Of a stretch of 58,057 bases of DNA, positions 26,526 through 34,481 are shown one piece after another. A program made the position numbers and the translations under genes. Origin of the DNA: Candidatus Marsarchaeota archaeon (GTDB lineage: Archaea; Micrarchaeota; Micrarchaeia; Micrarchaeales; Micrarchaeaceae); NCBI GenBank assembly GCA_023485295.1, contig JAMCZQ010000007.1, forward strand, positions 90,335 through 148,391. The letters run 5' to 3'. The notes beneath the pieces were generated by a model that ran no database searches, was not told the DNA's origin, and saw only the letters and a list, made by a program, of their open reading frames with translations. Within the stretch, counting starts at the first letter, position 1, and every line of letters begins with the position of its first letter.

Positions 26526-27056
26526 ATGCTAAAAGAAAAATTGCCTAATTCTGAATCAAATGCATACGCCCCACAGCCTGCTCCCGTATACGTGCACATA
26601 GGGCACAAAAAATATCTGAATGCTTCGCTGGAAACTAAAAACCCCAGAGAAGATTCTGTAAAATACGCACTGCTTGCTTTAGGCATAGCCACATACTATG
26701 AATATGCGCGCTATCCATTGAGCAACGGCCGCGCCTATTATCCTGATTTCATAACGTCAATAGGCGTTAACGGCAGGCAAGTCGTCCTCGAGCCCCATTC
26801 AACAATACGCATTGACTATATGGAAAAGCTGAAGGAATTCGTAGACAAATACAATTTTTACCTGATACTGATATCAAACAAGCCTTATAGCGCCCTTGCA
26901 ATCGATGACTCAGACGCGGCAAAACTGATCGACGAGTATTGGTTTATAAACGGATTCAAGAATGACGAGGACCATGTCAAGGAGAATTCGGAAAAAATAA
27001 GGAAAAGGCTGAGCAAGCTCCTAAGAAGGCCGGAAGCCGAAATAATCAAAGGGTGA
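26526..27056 (+). CDS. PD-(D/E)xK-nuclease-like protein, unknown
   Basis: A 176-residue soluble protein. The middle reads A-Y-Y-P-D-F-I-T-S, then V-V-L-E-P-H-S, then D-Y-M-E-K-L-K-E-F-x-x-K-Y and Y-L-I-L-I-S. This order (PDF, E-x-x, helix, strand) is that of PD-(D/E)xK nuclease folds, but the usual ExK is E-P-H. I therefore call it nuclease-like only. A CATAAATAC box lies about 25 bp before the ATG, so the message is probably leaderless. No neighbouring restriction or defence genes are seen. Confidence 0.5.
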   Translation: MLKEKLPNSESNAYAPQPAPVYVHIGHKKYLNASLETKNPREDSVKYALLALGIATYYEYARYPLSNGRAYYPDFITSIGVNGRQVVLEPHSTIRIDYMEKLKEFVDKYNFYLILISNKPYSALAIDDSDAAKLIDEYWFINGFKNDEDHVKENSEKIRKRLSKLLRRPEAEIIKG

Positions 27057-27174
27057 ACACACGCAATAATCGATATGCGGATTAAGCAAAGGTTGGTATT
27101 TTGTACGTTATTTCTTTGCTTCCAGCAGCTATATGTTAAAGCGCAAAACATAACTGTACAGGGATTTCGTAAAT

Positions 27175-27633
27175 TTATTGCAGATTTCCTTTGAGCTTTT
27201 CAAATTCCGCGCTAAGTTCCGAAACTGCCTCCTTGATCTGATCAGTGCTTCTGTGCAAGGCTCTATCGGCAGGGTTGCTGTGGAAATTGTCGCTCTTGCC
27301 TGGCAAAATATGCACATGGTAATGCGGGACTGTCCTTCCTGCGCTTGCACCCACACGCTCTATCTTGGAATAGCCGTCAAGCCCGTGCTTTTTGTAGAAC
27401 CTAGCCACGAGCGATTCCGCCCTTTGCATATCCTTTAATTCTGCTTCCGTAAGCTCTGTAAAATCCTCCCTGTGCTCTATGGGCATCAGAAGGAAATGGA
27501 AATCATGGTCTGCATCTTTCGATGCAACTATCCTAATTGTGCCAACTTTCGTTATAGTAGAGACGCCTATGATTTTCTCATCGTCAAATATGTCTGCCAT
27601 AGCCTTGCCCTGTTGCTTTGTTTTTTCTACCAT
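27175..27633 (-). CDS. HIT family hydrolase
   Basis: A 152-residue protein with the histidine triad V-P-H-Y-H-V-H-I-L-P near residue 108, preceded by the HIT-type strand/helix elements (D-H-D-F-H-F-L-L-M-P). HIT proteins hydrolyse nucleoside phosphoramidates or dinucleoside polyphosphates; the exact substrate cannot be told. The ATG at 27633 is supported by GGGTG about 8 bp upstream. The residues after the triad are charged and helical. Confidence 0.85.
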   Translation of the reverse strand: MVEKTKQQGKAMADIFDDEKIIGVSTITKVGTIRIVASKDADHDFHFLLMPIEHREDFTELTEAELKDMQRAESLVARFYKKHGLDGYSKIERVGASAGRTVPHYHVHILPGKSDNFHSNPADRALHRSTDQIKEAVSELSAEFEKLKGNLQ

Positions 27634-27756
27634 TAACACACCCAAGCATACAGCATAATTTTATTGCAACAATAATCTAAAAATATGCCGCATGCAGCCT
27701 AAACAGCAAAGGACAAGCAAGATGCGAGGCAGTCAGGCTCTTGGCATTGCAGGATT

Positions 27757-27828
27757 CGCCTCGGTCGGGATTCGAACCCGAGTCGCAACCGTGACAGGGT
27801 CGTATGCTAACCACTACACCACCGAGGC
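27757..27828 (-). tRNA. tRNA-Asp (GTC)
   Basis: The reverse strand gives acceptor GCCTCGG/CCGAGGC, anticodon stem CGACC/GGTTG with loop CTGTCAC (anticodon GTC), and T-arm TCGGG-TTCGAAT-CCCGA. Discriminator G, no intron and no encoded CCA. Confidence 0.95.
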
Positions 27829-27888
27829 ACACGGCACGCAGAATTATTCTGAAACCATTCTATAAATACCTTTTCGTATAAGCCAAGC

Positions 27889-28350
27889 CTACTTGTTCAT
27901 AAGGCCCAATATACCGCCTATGACTCCCAGGACAAGCCCTATTATCAGGCCAGCGTTTGCGAATATGCTAAGCAATGCAAAGATTATCGCGATTATGGAA
28001 AAGGTCTTCATGCTGCTCCTTGACTTGGGCCTGTATACCATATAGCTGCTTATAAGCAGCAGCACGCCGCACAGCACGCCGAAGCCTATAAGCCCGTACA
28101 CAGTGTCGGTGTAAACCCCGGAATTTATTTCGGAGCGTATCACGCCTATCTGCGTGGCGTTCAGCTTGACTGAAGAGTTGGTTGTGAGATTCGCTATTAT
28201 CGCATTTGCCGAAACAGGCCTTAGGGCAACAGAATACAGCAGAGCCCCTCCTATGATGAATATGCCTGAGATAAGCATCAGTATAAAAGGCAATGTATGC
28301 TTGCCCTGCTGGCTTGCCGCTTCTGCAAAAATCTGCTTTTTTTCAGCCAT
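27889..28350 (-). CDS. Small multi-pass membrane protein, unknown
   Basis: A 153-residue integral membrane protein with four hydrophobic segments (about 20-42, 84-104, 114-130 and 132-150). The loop between helices 1 and 2 carries N-L-T-T-N-S-S and N-A-T sequons and is probably outside. The last two helices are glycine-rich (G-L-I-I-G-L-V-L-G-V-I-G-G-I-L-G), as in DUF4064-like proteins. Its function is unknown. It lies between tRNA-Tyr and tRNA-Asp on the same strand. Confidence 0.65.
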   Translation of the reverse strand: MAEKKQIFAEAASQQGKHTLPFILMLISGIFIIGGALLYSVALRPVSANAIIANLTTNSSVKLNATQIGVIRSEINSGVYTDTVYGLIGFGVLCGVLLLISSYMVYRPKSRSSMKTFSIIAIIFALLSIFANAGLIIGLVLGVIGGILGLMNK

Positions 28351-28365
28351 TGCAACACCTTATAA

Positions 28366-28458
28366 TCCCGTTGGAGCGAGTCGAACGCTCAACCTGCCGG
28401 TATCTTCTTGAGAAGAATCAAACTACAGCCGGCCGCTCTGCCATTGAGCTACAACGGG
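28366..28458 (-). tRNA. tRNA-Tyr (GTA) with intron
   Basis: The reverse strand gives acceptor CCCGTTG/CAACGGG. The C1-G72 pair is the archaeal tRNA-Tyr identity element. D-stem GCTC/GAGC, anticodon stem GCCGG/CCGGC and T-arm GAGCG-TTCGACT-CGCTC complete the cloverleaf, with discriminator A. A 21-nt intron follows position 37 (28402-28422). After splicing the anticodon loop is CTGTAGA with anticodon GTA and the tRNA is 72 nt. Confidence 0.94.
28402..28422 (-). other. tRNA-Tyr intron (21 nt, position 37/38)
   Basis: The BHB structure can be drawn. Anticodon-side CTGT faces GAAG (three of four pairs). The bulges are AG^T and AT^A, and the intron helix TTGA/TCAA closes a 6-nt loop. Cutting after the second base of each bulge yields the correct 7-nt anticodon loop. 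Confidence 0.88.
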
Positions 28459-28534
28459 CTACAACCAGAAATTACGATGTTAATAATTAATAAAGTTGCT
28501 TATAAGCTTATTATGGCAAAATGCCATAAAGCTG

Positions 28535-29305
28535 ATGGAAATAATGAAGAACCCAATAGAATCCCTGTCGGAATATATCTTTGGCAAAACAATAGCTTCC
28601 GTGCGCAACAAGGCAGGCGCGCAAATACGCATAGTAAAGCGCGGCCCGTACAGGGAGCTGTTGTTCAACGGCACGGTCTTTTCTAGGATTACAGAGGGGA
28701 AGCTGCTGACCGGAAGCTACTGGGACTATTTCCTGCCCCTGCCTGCGCTTGCAAAACATCCGACGATACTTGTGATAGGCTTAGGCGGCGGCACGATACC
28801 CTATCAGATAGAAAGCACTTACGCGGATGCCAGCGTAGAGGTTGCAGAGCTTGACGAAAGCATAGCATCGCTGTGCCGCAAATTCCTTGGCAGGGACCTC
28901 AAATCAAAGGTAGTCATAGCCGATGGGATAGACTACATGCGCAGCTTTTCGTCAAAATACGATTTGATAATAGCAGACGCCTACATAGACTACAACATGC
29001 CTGATGAATTTTTTTCTGACGAATTCGTAGATTCTGCATACAAAGCGTTGAAGGTCCGCGGCATACTCGCAATGAATTACACGCTCACATCATACGGAAT
29101 TGCGCAGTCAAAGCAATTCGTAGAAAAGCTCAAGGCCAAGTTTGAAACATACATGCTTGCCAGCCCGCTTTCCTCAGGCAACCGCATAGTCGTGTGCACA
29201 AAAGGCTATACAAAGGATGAAATAGCAGGCTCCGCGGCTTCGATGCTTCTTGCCGAGGAGCATACGTACATAACGAAAGCCTACAGGGAGATGCAGCAGC
29301 TCTGA
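28535..29305 (+). CDS. Spermidine synthase-like methyltransferase-fold protein
   Basis: A 256-residue protein. The N-terminal beta-rich part leads into a Rossmann core with V-I-G-L-G-G-G-T-I-P-Y (nucleotide/SAM glycine loop) near residue 88, V-E-V-A-E-L-D (ribose-binding acid) and the D-G-I-D-Y-M plus I-I-A-D-A-Y-I-D motifs. These match the spermidine/polyamine synthase family, so it may be an aminopropyltransferase or a related fused-family protein of unknown substrate. ATGs at 28535 and 28544 are both possible; the first fits a leaderless start about 30 bp below a TATA-like CTTATAAGC. Confidence 0.75.
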   Translation: MEIMKNPIESLSEYIFGKTIASVRNKAGAQIRIVKRGPYRELLFNGTVFSRITEGKLLTGSYWDYFLPLPALAKHPTILVIGLGGGTIPYQIESTYADASVEVAELDESIASLCRKFLGRDLKSKVVIADGIDYMRSFSSKYDLIIADAYIDYNMPDEFFSDEFVDSAYKALKVRGILAMNYTLTSYGIAQSKQFVEKLKAKFETYMLASPLSSGNRIVVCTKGYTKDEIAGSAASMLLAEEHTYITKAYREMQQL

Positions 29306-29396
29306 CATGAACTAATTTAGCTTTTTTCAAAGAAAGCATCATTGCATAAACCAAGGTTTGAATGCGGCAAGTTTTTTGCATCTGCAAAGTGCTGGA

Positions 29397-30884
29397 ATGG
29401 CAATAATAAGATTATACAACACAATGTCACGCAGCGTCGAAGACTTCAAGCCGATCAAGAGCCCGCAGGTCGGCATATACGCCTGCGGCCCGACAGTATA
29501 TTTCTATGCCCACATAGGCAATCTAAGGGCATACGTATGCGAGGATGTACTGGTGCGGCTGCTTAAACACGAGGGCTACGTTGTAAAGCATGTCATGAAC
29601 CTCACGGACGTAGGCCATCTTGTAAGCGACGCAGACGTTGGCGAAGACAAGCTGCGCAAGGAAGCCGCAAGCGAGCACAAGAGCATGCAGGACATTGCCG
29701 CTTTTTACACAGATGCATTCATCAAAGACATAAAAAGGCTGAACATACTGCAGCCTGACGTGCTGGCTAAGGCATCCGACCACATAGGCGAGATGCTGTC
29801 CATGATACAGACGCTTGACGGAAAGGGCTATCTTTACAAGCTTGAAGGCCAGAGCAGCGGCATGTACTACGACACGTCGAAATTCAAGGACTATGGCGCG
29901 CTGATGGGTAGAAGCTTCGCGCAGCTCAACGATAGCCAGCTTGCCGGTGCAAGAGTGGAGAGGCCTGAAGGACTGAAGCACATTACCGACTTCGCGGTCT
30001 GGCGCTTTGCCGCACCTGAAATAAAGGAGATGGTTTGGGACTCGCAGTACGGCAGGGGCTTTCCTGGCTGGCATATCGAATGCAGCGCCATGAGCATGAA
30101 GTACCTGGGGAACCATTTCGACATACACTGCGGCGGAATAGACCACATACCGATACACCATACCAATGAGATAGCGCAGTCCGAGGCGGTCACAGGAGAA
30201 AAGTTCGTAAACTACTGGTTCCACGTCGATTTCCTAATCGTGAACGGAGAAAAGATGGCCAAGTCCAAGGGCAACATCTACAGGCTTGACGACCTGCTGG
30301 GCAAGGGCTACATGGCACTTGCATACAGGTACCTGCTTTTAACCGCAAGTTACAGGAGCCAGATAAATTTCACGTTCCAAGCTCTCGACTCTGCGCAGAA
30401 TACCCTGGCAGGCATCTACGCCTTCATGCAGAGGCTTGCCAAGGTTTCTACAAAGCAGACCACAAATGACAAGGCAGTCATAGAGCTCGCCGAAAAGGCC
30501 AGGGTTGATTTCTTCTCAAAGCTGTGCAACGACTTGAATACTCCTGAAGCGCTTTCGGTAATGCACGACCTTGTGTCTAAAACAACACAGCTCCTGGAGT
30601 CAAACAGCATAGGCGTAGACGCAGCCATGGCTGTAGCAAATGTCATGTCCGACTTCGACAAGGTGCTTGCTCTTGATATCGAAGCGTATTCAAAGGGCCT
30701 TGAGCTGCCAAAGCAGGCAGAGGAGCTGATCAAGCAGCGCGAGGACGCAAGGGCCGCAAAGGACTATGCCAAATCCGACGCGATAAGAAAAGAGCTCGAG
30801 GAGAAGTACGGGGTAATTGTGGAGGATACGAAATCCGGCCCTGCATGGCACTTCAAGAGCATAAAGCCGGAAGGCGCAGAATGA
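29397..30884 (+). CDS. cysS: Cysteinyl-tRNA synthetase
   Basis: A 495-residue class I synthetase. C30 in Y-A-C-G-P-T-V begins the zinc site, H-I-G-N is at 39-42, and the KMSKS loop is K-M-A-K-S at 286-290. W-H-I-E-C-S and G-G-I-D-H-I-P-I-H-H complete the zinc and substrate residues. The C-terminal helical domain ends with the D-A-R-A-A-K-D-Y-A-K-S-D-x-I-R motif typical of CysRS. Its presence means Cys-tRNA(Cys) is made directly, without needing SepRS/SepCysS. The stop overlaps the start of the next gene (ATGA). Confidence 0.95.
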   Translation: MAIIRLYNTMSRSVEDFKPIKSPQVGIYACGPTVYFYAHIGNLRAYVCEDVLVRLLKHEGYVVKHVMNLTDVGHLVSDADVGEDKLRKEAASEHKSMQDIAAFYTDAFIKDIKRLNILQPDVLAKASDHIGEMLSMIQTLDGKGYLYKLEGQSSGMYYDTSKFKDYGALMGRSFAQLNDSQLAGARVERPEGLKHITDFAVWRFAAPEIKEMVWDSQYGRGFPGWHIECSAMSMKYLGNHFDIHCGGIDHIPIHHTNEIAQSEAVTGEKFVNYWFHVDFLIVNGEKMAKSKGNIYRLDDLLGKGYMALAYRYLLLTASYRSQINFTFQALDSAQNTLAGIYAFMQRLAKVSTKQTTNDKAVIELAEKARVDFFSKLCNDLNTPEALSVMHDLVSKTTQLLESNSIGVDAAMAVANVMSDFDKVLALDIEAYSKGLELPKQAEELIKQREDARAAKDYAKSDAIRKELEEKYGVIVEDTKSGPAWHFKSIKPEGAE

Positions 30885-31489
30885 GCATTGCAGGCAATTC
30901 CATGGCAAAGCAGGCTGAAGACGAGAATTTTGGAAGGTACACGTCATATCTATACTATCTGTTCTCGCGCTCGTTCCCAAGCATGAAGAAATTCTACTCA
31001 TTCATACTCTCAGACCTGTCGAAGCGGCATTTCTCATCGCTGCTAGACATAGGCAGCGGCCCAGGAATCCTGGACGCAGCGATAGCCTCAAGCAGGCCAA
31101 GGGCGCAGGTATACGGCATAGACCCATCGCCATACATGGTGCGCATAGCGCGCTCGCGCTATGGCAATGCCAAGAACCTGCACTTCAGCACAGGAAGGAA
31201 CACAAGCATAAGGCCCAAGAGGCATTTCGACACTATAATAACCACGCTGTCGTTCCACCACTGGGCAGTCAAAAGGGATGCGCTGGAATACATATCTGGG
31301 TATCTTGCACGAAATGGCACCATGATTATATACGAATTCGTAAAGCCGGAGAACAAGCTAATATTGGAAGGATCGCATTCCTTAAGCGTGCGCGAGGCCA
31401 AGGGCTATTCAGACATGAAAGGCCTGAAGCTGCAATCGGTAAAGGTCCGCGGCCAGTATATAGTAGTGGAATTCAGGAAGAGGAATTAG
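30881..31489 (+). CDS. Class I SAM-dependent methyltransferase
   Basis: A 202-residue protein with a methyltransferase Rossmann fold: L-L-D-I-G-S-G-P-G-I-L (motif I) near residue 51, an acidic residue at the end of strand 2 (V-Y-G-I-D-P-S), and I-I-T-T-L-S-F-H-H-W. It resembles UbiE/type 11 methyltransferases. The substrate is unknown. The ATG at 30881 overlaps the cysS stop by four bases, so it is translationally coupled. It converges on aglB with a 17-bp overlap. Confidence 0.8.
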   Translation: MSIAGNSMAKQAEDENFGRYTSYLYYLFSRSFPSMKKFYSFILSDLSKRHFSSLLDIGSGPGILDAAIASSRPRAQVYGIDPSPYMVRIARSRYGNAKNLHFSTGRNTSIRPKRHFDTIITTLSFHHWAVKRDALEYISGYLARNGTMIIYEFVKPENKLILEGSHSLSVREAKGYSDMKGLKLQSVKVRGQYIVVEFRKRN

Positions 31490-33806
31490 CATAGCTTATC
31501 TTGAAAATCCTGCTGTCTGAATTCTGGTATACGAGTTTCATGCTTACGCCTGTGCCATTGCCATAGCTGCAGTTGTCGTAGTTGCAGCCAAACAGGAAAT
31601 CGAATGCATTGCTTTTTGTGAAATTAGGCCCGAGCAATGCGGTTGATTCTATCCTGTTGCCTGCATAAGTGACCATGTAAGTGTAGTTCACATATGCCAG
31701 CGTGCTGTTTATATAAGTATAATTGCCAGTGTCCATGTTGTATAGCAATATATGCTTAACAAGCGCATACCTGGAGCTTGTCGCGTTTGCTATCCCCACC
31801 TCTATGTCGCTGGAATTGGTGTCATTTATTACCATAAGCGATTTGAGGTACGGAAGCTGAGGCATTTGGAAATATAGCAGCTCAGCAGTGCTGTTCTTTG
31901 ATATGCTTATGCCGTCGAACGCATCGTAGCCGTAGCTTGCGGCTATGGCATTGCTGAGGCCGCCTTCCACCGAAATGCCTCCAAGCTCATCAAGCCAATA
32001 ATACCTTGCAAGCAAATACTCCGGCCTGTGCACCTTGTTTATGAGGTAGTTTGTATCAGGAGTTGTATTGAGTATGAATCTTGAAAACCCTGCTATCAAC
32101 TGCCCGTTCTGGCCACCTACGCTGTCCATTGCGCTTGTCCTGTTTGCCCAGCCTTCTATCACAGAGCCGTCAGGCCATACTGCGAGGAACGTTGCATTGC
32201 TTGGAGTATTGTTCTTGGCCCAGGACATTGCTGCAAGGAAATTGGCGTTTATGCCGTCTGCCTGCACCGACGTGTAAGATTCCCGCTGCGTATAGTAGGT
32301 TGAATATATCAGTATGAAGCCCACGACCACTACGAATGCGATCTTGAATACAGGTATGTGCCTCTTTCTTATCTCCTGAATAACGCCCTGGTTTACGCCA
32401 AGCAGTCTGCCTATGCTGTAGATTGCATATGCTGCGAACAATGCTATCGGGACAGCCACTATCGAGTTGAATCTGACAGCATTAAGCTGCAGGTACAGCG
32501 TGGCTATGAAGTATGCCAGTATGGCCATGAAGGCAGGCGACAGGTTTAACCACTTTACCGTTGTCATATCTGTTGACAGGTAAACCCTGCGCGAGAAAAG
32601 CAGGTACATCGCTATGCCTATAGGCGCCAGTATTATCTGGAAAGCGAAGCTGGCCCAGATAAAAGCAGCAGTCGGGGGCTGCAGCTCTTGTATCGTTTCC
32701 GTGAGGTGGCTTGACGCTATGACTAGGCCGTCCCCGCTTGCTACAGCGCCAAGGAACTTTCCGAAAACTCCGGCTATGACTATGAGCACAATTATCAAAA
32801 CCGCGCCAAGGAACTCCGAGCGTTTTACAGTTGTAGACGTAATTGCAGCAAACCTGCTCCTGTTTGCAAGCAGGAAGTATGTGACAATGGCGCCAAGCAG
32901 CACAGGCGCATAGAATATGAAGAAGTGCAAGGTGGAAAGCGCCTGCGTGCCCCTTATTACTGTGAGTGTCATCCAAAGGTGCTGCATGCCATATTCCACA
33001 AGGAGCGCAAGAGCCAGTATTATCGAATCCTCTATGTAGCGCTTATTGGCTATTATGTAGCCAAAGGCAATAATGAATATAAGGGCCAGCATGTACACTA
33101 TGACAGTAAACGGCGCGCCGTTCCATACTGTAGTGCCTACGCCGAGTATGAATGCCGACAATATCGCGAACCCCACTCTTTTTGAAAGCGACTTCTGCTT
33201 AAACACGGACAAGAAGGCAATGAGCGACAGAAGCATGAATATGGTTATGAAGCCGTCCCCCCTGTATACAAGGGCTGCGGTCCTGGCTATGTCGCCGCTT
33301 GATATCGCAACAAGAAACATGGCTATGAAGCTGAGCACCCTGCTCCTTGCGAAATACCTGACTATGAAGAATGCGCCTATGGCATCGAATATGCCGAACA
33401 GCACAGGAACGAGTCTTTCAACCGTATAATAGCTTATGCCAAGGTACTGCACCACTGCATAAGGAATCAGCGTAGCGAAATACAGCCCCAATGGCTCTGT
33501 TATGGAGAAATGCACAGGGAAACCAGACAAGCCGAGCGCTTTAGGTATGGCAAAGTTGTGCAGCACTGCAGCACGTATTACTGCAAAATGGTAAAAGCCG
33601 TCAGGCTCGAAAAAGCCAGCAAACTTGAACATGCCAAGCCTAAGGTAGATGTCCAATATTATAATCAATACGAACAGGGCTGCAGCTATATAAGTGGACT
33701 TGCCTGGCCTTGCTTTGCTGCCTGCAGCCTTATTGGCGTCTTGCACGCTCTCCTGTAAAGCCCCTGCATTTGTGCCTTCAACATTGTTGCTGCTTTGCTG
33801 ATCCAT
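31473..33806 (-). CDS. aglB: Oligosaccharyltransferase AglB (STT3 family) with variant WWDYG motif
   Basis: A 777-residue membrane enzyme. About 13 hydrophobic helices (residues 35-480) are followed by a soluble extracytoplasmic domain. The first loop carries the catalytic-type acid in F-F-E-P-D-G-F-Y-H, and a later loop has G-D-I-A-R-T-A-A-L-V-Y-R-G-D-G. The peptide-binding motif WWDYG appears as V-W-P-D-G at about 543-547, followed by the conserved I-E-x-x-x-N-R-T context. It should move a lipid-linked glycan onto Asn in N-x-S/T sequons of exported proteins. The start at 33806 (M-D-Q-Q-S-S) follows an AT-rich promoter region. Confidence 0.88.
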   Translation of the reverse strand: MDQQSSNNVEGTNAGALQESVQDANKAAGSKARPGKSTYIAAALFVLIIILDIYLRLGMFKFAGFFEPDGFYHFAVIRAAVLHNFAIPKALGLSGFPVHFSITEPLGLYFATLIPYAVVQYLGISYYTVERLVPVLFGIFDAIGAFFIVRYFARSRVLSFIAMFLVAISSGDIARTAALVYRGDGFITIFMLLSLIAFLSVFKQKSLSKRVGFAILSAFILGVGTTVWNGAPFTVIVYMLALIFIIAFGYIIANKRYIEDSIILALALLVEYGMQHLWMTLTVIRGTQALSTLHFFIFYAPVLLGAIVTYFLLANRSRFAAITSTTVKRSEFLGAVLIIVLIVIAGVFGKFLGAVASGDGLVIASSHLTETIQELQPPTAAFIWASFAFQIILAPIGIAMYLLFSRRVYLSTDMTTVKWLNLSPAFMAILAYFIATLYLQLNAVRFNSIVAVPIALFAAYAIYSIGRLLGVNQGVIQEIRKRHIPVFKIAFVVVVGFILIYSTYYTQRESYTSVQADGINANFLAAMSWAKNNTPSNATFLAVWPDGSVIEGWANRTSAMDSVGGQNGQLIAGFSRFILNTTPDTNYLINKVHRPEYLLARYYWLDELGGISVEGGLSNAIAASYGYDAFDGISISKNSTAELLYFQMPQLPYLKSLMVINDTNSSDIEVGIANATSSRYALVKHILLYNMDTGNYTYINSTLAYVNYTYMVTYAGNRIESTALLGPNFTKSNAFDFLFGCNYDNCSYGNGTGVSMKLVYQNSDSRIFKISYANSSS

Positions 33807-33941
33807 AAAACACGCGCTTTGCAAATATTAACAATACGTTAAGATTGTTAAGGTTTTTATTAATTCCACAAATTTTAGATATTTGCAAGCCTGTTTGCAG
33901 TGCAGCAAGGCATAAATATTATTCAATGCCAACGCACTACC

Positions 33942-34292
33942 ATGGAGGTCAAGCACATTGCAAAGACAAAAAATGAGAGTACTAACGCATCAGAAGGCAC
34001 AACGGCACCACAAAAGGCCATGCTGAGGCGCGACGGCATAAAAAAGCTAAACAGGGCCATCGCTGCCGCGGACCTTACCATGCTGGACCTTGCGATAGGG
34101 CTGCCGGTAACAGACAAGATTTTATACTCATTGACGTTTGCAGGCAGGTTTCAGAGCATTGGGTACATGGATCCGTACATAGTGGCGGCAGCGGTATCCA
34201 TAACAGCGCCGCTATCATATATAATCTATTATAAGTCGCTCGGAAGCATGCCAAAATTCATAGGCAAGATAATGAAGCATGTGCAGGATTAA
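33942..34292 (+). CDS. Small membrane protein, unknown
   Basis: A 116-residue protein. The first 35 residues are polar and Thr/Lys-rich. An amphipathic helical region (about 35-75) is followed by one transmembrane segment (about 78-97) and a basic tail (M-P-K-F-I-G-K-I-M-K-H). No family is recognised. The ATG at 33942 is preferred to an in-frame GTG at 33900. It lies between aglB and the S-layer gene. Confidence 0.5.
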   Translation: MEVKHIAKTKNESTNASEGTTAPQKAMLRRDGIKKLNRAIAAADLTMLDLAIGLPVTDKILYSLTFAGRFQSIGYMDPYIVAAAVSITAPLSYIIYYKSLGSMPKFIGKIMKHVQD

Positions 34293-34418
34293 AATTATTC
34301 CAAAATTTCGGTAAAGTCATGTTTCGAGGCAGAGATTCGTTGATGAAAGAAACAAAGCATGACAATAGACGAAGTTTGCTATTTGGCGTATAAAAAAACT
34401 TTTATACATGCCAAAAGC

Positions 34419-34426
34419 TTTAAATA
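34419..34426 (+). promoter_or_regulatory. TATA box of the S-layer gene
   Basis: TTTAAATA, preceded by purines (CCAAAAGC) that could serve as a BRE. Transcription would start about 25 bp downstream (near 34446-34452), giving a leader of about 30-36 nt with a GTGAT partial Shine-Dalgarno near 34473. This is one of the clearest promoters in the window, as expected for a very abundant protein. Confidence 0.6.
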
Positions 34427-34481
34427 CTTTTCATAAAATGGTATTCACAACGAAACGTGTTAAAAGCGTTTAAGTGATAGA

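Noticed and set aside
29523..30224. 233-codon minus-strand frame opposite cysS
   Set aside because: Shadow of CysRS, which has all catalytic motifs on the plus strand.
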